Program-made: the position numbers and the translations under genes
Assembly (NCBI RefSeq): GCF_000230975.2
Contig: NC_021172.1
Span: 2,170,001 to 2,234,000 of the forward strand
Source of the DNA: Hyphomicrobium denitrificans 1NES1
GTDB taxonomy: Bacteria; Pseudomonadota; Alphaproteobacteria; Rhizobiales; Hyphomicrobiaceae
Direction of reading: 5' to 3'
DNA length: 64,000 bases
The notes under the pieces: generated by a model
What the model was told of the DNA's origin: nothing
The model's database searches: none
The model's input: only the letters and a program-made list of their open reading frames with translations
Shown: positions 61,697 to 64,000 of the stretch, in pieces
Position numbering within the stretch: position 1 is the stretch's first letter
Layout: every line of letters begins with the position of its first letter

Positions 61697-64000
61697 TTAG
61701 CTTTCGCCGTTGCCGTTCTGCTCCTCGTCGGAGTCTTCCTCGGTGATGCGCTCGACGGAGACGACTTTCTCCTCGGCTTCCGTCTTGAAGATGCGCACGC
61801 CTTGGGTGTTGCGCCCCGCGATCCGGATGCCGTCGACCGGGCAGCGAATCAACTGGCCACCGTCGGTGACGAGCATGATCTGGTCCTTTTCGTCGATCGG
61901 GAAGGACGCTAGCAGGCGGCCGTTGCGCTCGTTGACGACCATCGCAACGATGCCCTTGCCACCGCGGCCAGAGGTCCGGAATTCGAACGACGACGACCGC
62001 TTGCCGAAGCCCTTGCTCGAAACCGTCAACACGAACTGCTCGCCTGCCTGCATCGCTGCGAACCGTTCGGCACTGAGCGTCACGGCGTCGGCGCTGACAT
62101 CCTCTGCGTCGGCATCGGCGACCGTCTCGACGTCCTCGGTTTCTTCCGAGCGGCGCAGGGCGTTCGCCTGCTTCAGGTAGGCGGCGCGCTCTTCGGCCGA
62201 GGCTTCGAAGTGATTGAGGATCGCCATCGAGATGACCTCGTCGCCGTCGCCGAGCCTGATGCCCCGCACGCCGGTCGAGTCGCGGCCCTTGAAGAGACGG
62301 ACTTCGTCGCCGATGAGGAAGCGGATGCACTGGCCGTCGGCGCTCGTCAGCAGTACATCCTGATCGGGCTTGGCGATCGCGACCTGCACGATGCTGTCGC
62401 CTTCGTCGAGCTTCATCGCGATCTTGCCGTTGCGATGGATATTCTCAAAATCAGCCAGCGCGTTGCGCCGTACGTTGCCCGAGCGCGTCGCGAAGACCAG
62501 CTCCAGGTCACCCCAGGTCGAGGAATCCTCCGGCAACGGAAGAATCGACGTGATCGCCTCGCCCTCGGAGAGCGGCAACAGGTTGACGAGCGCCTTGCCG
62601 GGAGACTGCGGCGATGCGGGCGGCAAGCGCCAGACCTTCATGCGGTAGCACATGCCGCGCGAAGAGAAGAACAGCACCGGCGTGTGCGTCGACGTCACGA
62701 AGAGCTGCGTGACGAAATCCTCGTCCCGCGTCGACATTCCGGAGCGACCCTTGCCGCCGCGCCGCTGCGCCCGATAGGCGGCGAGCGGCACGCGCTTGAT
62801 GTAGCCCTTGTGGCTGACGGTGACGACGCAATCCTCGCGCTGGATCAGATCCTCGTCCTCGACCTCGCCTTCGATATCGACGATCTCGGTCTTGCGCGGT
62901 GTCGCGAACTCGTCCTTGATCGCCTGAAGCTCGCCCTTGACGATCTCGACGACGCGGGCGCGCGACGCCAGGATCGCAAGGTATTCGCGGATTTCGGTTG
63001 CGATCTTGTTCAATTCATCGGCGATTTCGTCCCGGCCGAGAGCGGTCAGGCGAGCGAGGCGCAATTCCAGAATGGCTTTCGCCTGCTCTTCCGAAAGCCG
63101 GTAGGCCCCTGCTTCCGACACAGTATGGCGCGGATCGGCGATCAGCTCGATCAACGGGATCATGTCCTTCGCCGGCCAATCGCGGATCATCAACTGCTCT
63201 TTGGCTTCGGCAGGCGATGACGAATAGCGGATGAGCTTGATCACCTCGTCGATGTTGGCAACGGCGATTGCCAGACCGACAAGGACGTGAGCCCGGTCGC
63301 GTGCCTTGCTCAACAGATGCTTGATGCGCCGTGTGACGACGTCCTGGCGGAAGCTCGTAAACGCCGAGATGAAGTCCTTCAGCGTCAGGCTTTCCGGGCG
63401 GCCGCCGTTGATCGCCAGCATGTTGGCGCCGAACGTCGTCTGCAGATCGGAATACTTGTAGAGGTTATTCAGAACGACATCGGCGACCGCATCGCGCTTC
63501 AACTCGATGACGATGCGGATGCCTTCGCGGTTCGATTCGTCCCAGAGGTCGGAAATACCTTCGATCTTCTTGTCGCGTACAAGATCTGCGATCTTCTCGA
63601 TCAGCGTACGCTTGTTCACCTGATAGGGAATTTCGGTGACGACGAGCGCTTCACGGTCCTTGCGAATGTTCTCGACCGTCACGCGCGCACGCATGATGAT
63701 CGAGCCGCGCCCCTTGTGATAGGCGGAAAGAATGCCGCCGCGGCCTAGAATGAGACCCGCGGTCGGGAAATCCGGGCCTTGGACGATCTGCGAAAGTTCA
63801 TCGATGCCGATTTCCGGATTGTCGAGATCGGCGATGCACGCATCGATGACCTCACCTAGGTTATGCGGCGGAATGTTCGTCGCCATGCCGACGGCGATGC
63901 CGCCGGCGCCGTTGACGAGCAGGTTCGGGAACTTCGCAGGCAGAACCGACGGCTCCTGAATGGTGCCGTCGTAGTTGTCGCGATAATCGACCGTATCGTT
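61697..64000 (-). CDS. gyrA: DNA gyrase subunit A, C-terminal part (start outside window)
   Basis: The frame is open to the last base of the window and continues beyond, so only the last 767 residues are seen. They include [13 protein letters not shown] and [18 protein letters not shown], then [18 protein letters not shown], and later the gate region with VDRALQVGR-type replacements such as IIMRARV and [12 protein letters not shown]. The C-terminal pinwheel of six blades follows with the GyrA-box QRRGGKG. The tail ([16 protein letters not shown]) is acidic. The catalytic Tyr and the quinolone pocket lie outside the window. It supplies the DNA-cleaving subunit of gyrase. Confidence 0.97.
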   Translation of the reverse strand, partial: NDTVDYRDNYDGTIQEPSVLPAKFPNLLVNGAGGIAVGMATNIPPHNLGEVIDACIADLDNPEIGIDELSQIVQGPDFPTAGLILGRGGILSAYHKGRGSIIMRARVTVENIRKDREALVVTEIPYQVNKRTLIEKIADLVRDKKIEGISDLWDESNREGIRIVIELKRDAVADVVLNNLYKYSDLQTTFGANMLAINGGRPESLTLKDFISAFTSFRQDVVTRRIKHLLSKARDRAHVLVGLAIAVANIDEVIKLIRYSSSPAEAKEQLMIRDWPAKDMIPLIELIADPRHTVSEAGAYRLSEEQAKAILELRLARLTALGRDEIADELNKIATEIREYLAILASRARVVEIVKGELQAIKDEFATPRKTEIVDIEGEVEDEDLIQREDCVVTVSHKGYIKRVPLAAYRAQRRGGKGRSGMSTRDEDFVTQLFVTSTHTPVLFFSSRGMCYRMKVWRLPPASPQSPGKALVNLLPLSEGEAITSILPLPEDSSTWGDLELVFATRSGNVRRNALADFENIHRNGKIAMKLDEGDSIVQVAIAKPDQDVLLTSADGQCIRFLIGDEVRLFKGRDSTGVRGIRLGDGDEVISMAILNHFEASAEERAAYLKQANALRRSEETEDVETVADADAEDVSADAVTLSAERFAAMQAGEQFVLTVSSKGFGKRSSSFEFRTSGRGGKGIVAMVVNERNGRLLASFPIDEKDQIMLVTDGGQLIRCPVDGIRIAGRNTQGVRIFKTEAEEKVVSVERITEEDSDEEQNGNGES

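Overview
The window looks like a chromosome segment of a methylotrophic alphaproteobacterium of the Hyphomicrobiales, most probably Hyphomicrobium or a close relative. The lineage call rests on a CckA-type cell-cycle kinase next to fliO, the single-cysteine form of DksA, a small PurL with separate PurS and PurQ, and a RecA N-terminus of the rhizobial type. Methylotrophy is suggested by a formaldehyde-activating-enzyme (Fae) homologue beside recA and by an orphan pqqA. The genus is inferred, not proven. The DNA is GC-rich and essentially all of it reads as chromosomal; there is no prophage, CRISPR array or canonical insertion sequence.

Layout. 1-7.3 kb: de novo purine genes purC(end)-purS-purQ-purL, interrupted by small secreted-protein genes and a broken DUF305 gene, then a periplasmic FKBP isomerase. 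7.4-10.1 kb: small secreted proteins, orphan pqqA, bolA-grxD. 10.1-14.5 kb: an RND efflux pump with its membrane-fusion lipoprotein. 15-22 kb: a PqiA-like membrane protein, rpsD, a TrmJ-like RNA methyltransferase, icd. 21.7-30.2 kb: alaS, recA, the divergent fae-like gene, cckA, fliO. 30.3-36.1 kb: repeat elements with a dead GIY-YIG nuclease gene, dksA, a MoxR ATPase, asnB. 36.1-39.9 kb: tetR divergent from an EmrAB-type efflux pair, with two operator-like repeats between them. 40.2-42.9 kb: a translationally coupled patatin / acetoacetate decarboxylase / 3-hydroxybutyrate dehydrogenase operon (storage-polymer and ketone-body metabolism). 42.9-45.3 kb: a ZnuD-type TonB receptor under a Zur-like box. 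45.6-51.7 kb: small exported proteins, DUF2076, a tRNA 3' remnant, a glycosyltransferase, an MFS transporter, a PRC-barrel protein and tRNA-Lys. 52-58.5 kb: an EamA transporter and a minus-strand run tgt / DUF559 nuclease / queA / DUF423 / cyclophilin, then a second cyclophilin, an alkyltransferase-like protein and coaD. 58.7-64 kb: ompW, a Crp/Fnr regulator, a PAP2 phosphatase and gyrA (runs off the end).

The most interesting structure lies in the dispersed palindromes. At least three families recur in the gaps: a CCCCTCCCC-type palindrome, a two-hairpin element with GTCATGGCC ends, and a GTCATCCTCGG-ended element. Two of these families sit against small nuclease genes. A DUF559 (Vsr-like) gene, whose last codons are written in palindrome sequence, lies between queA and tgt. 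A decayed GIY-YIG gene lies exactly between the left and right ends of the second family, whose shorter copies look like internally deleted derivatives. This suggests nuclease-associated, REP/MITE-like mobile units.

Other points of note are the Fae homologue lacking the catalytic histidine, the orphan pqqA, and the Zur-box/ZnuD pair.
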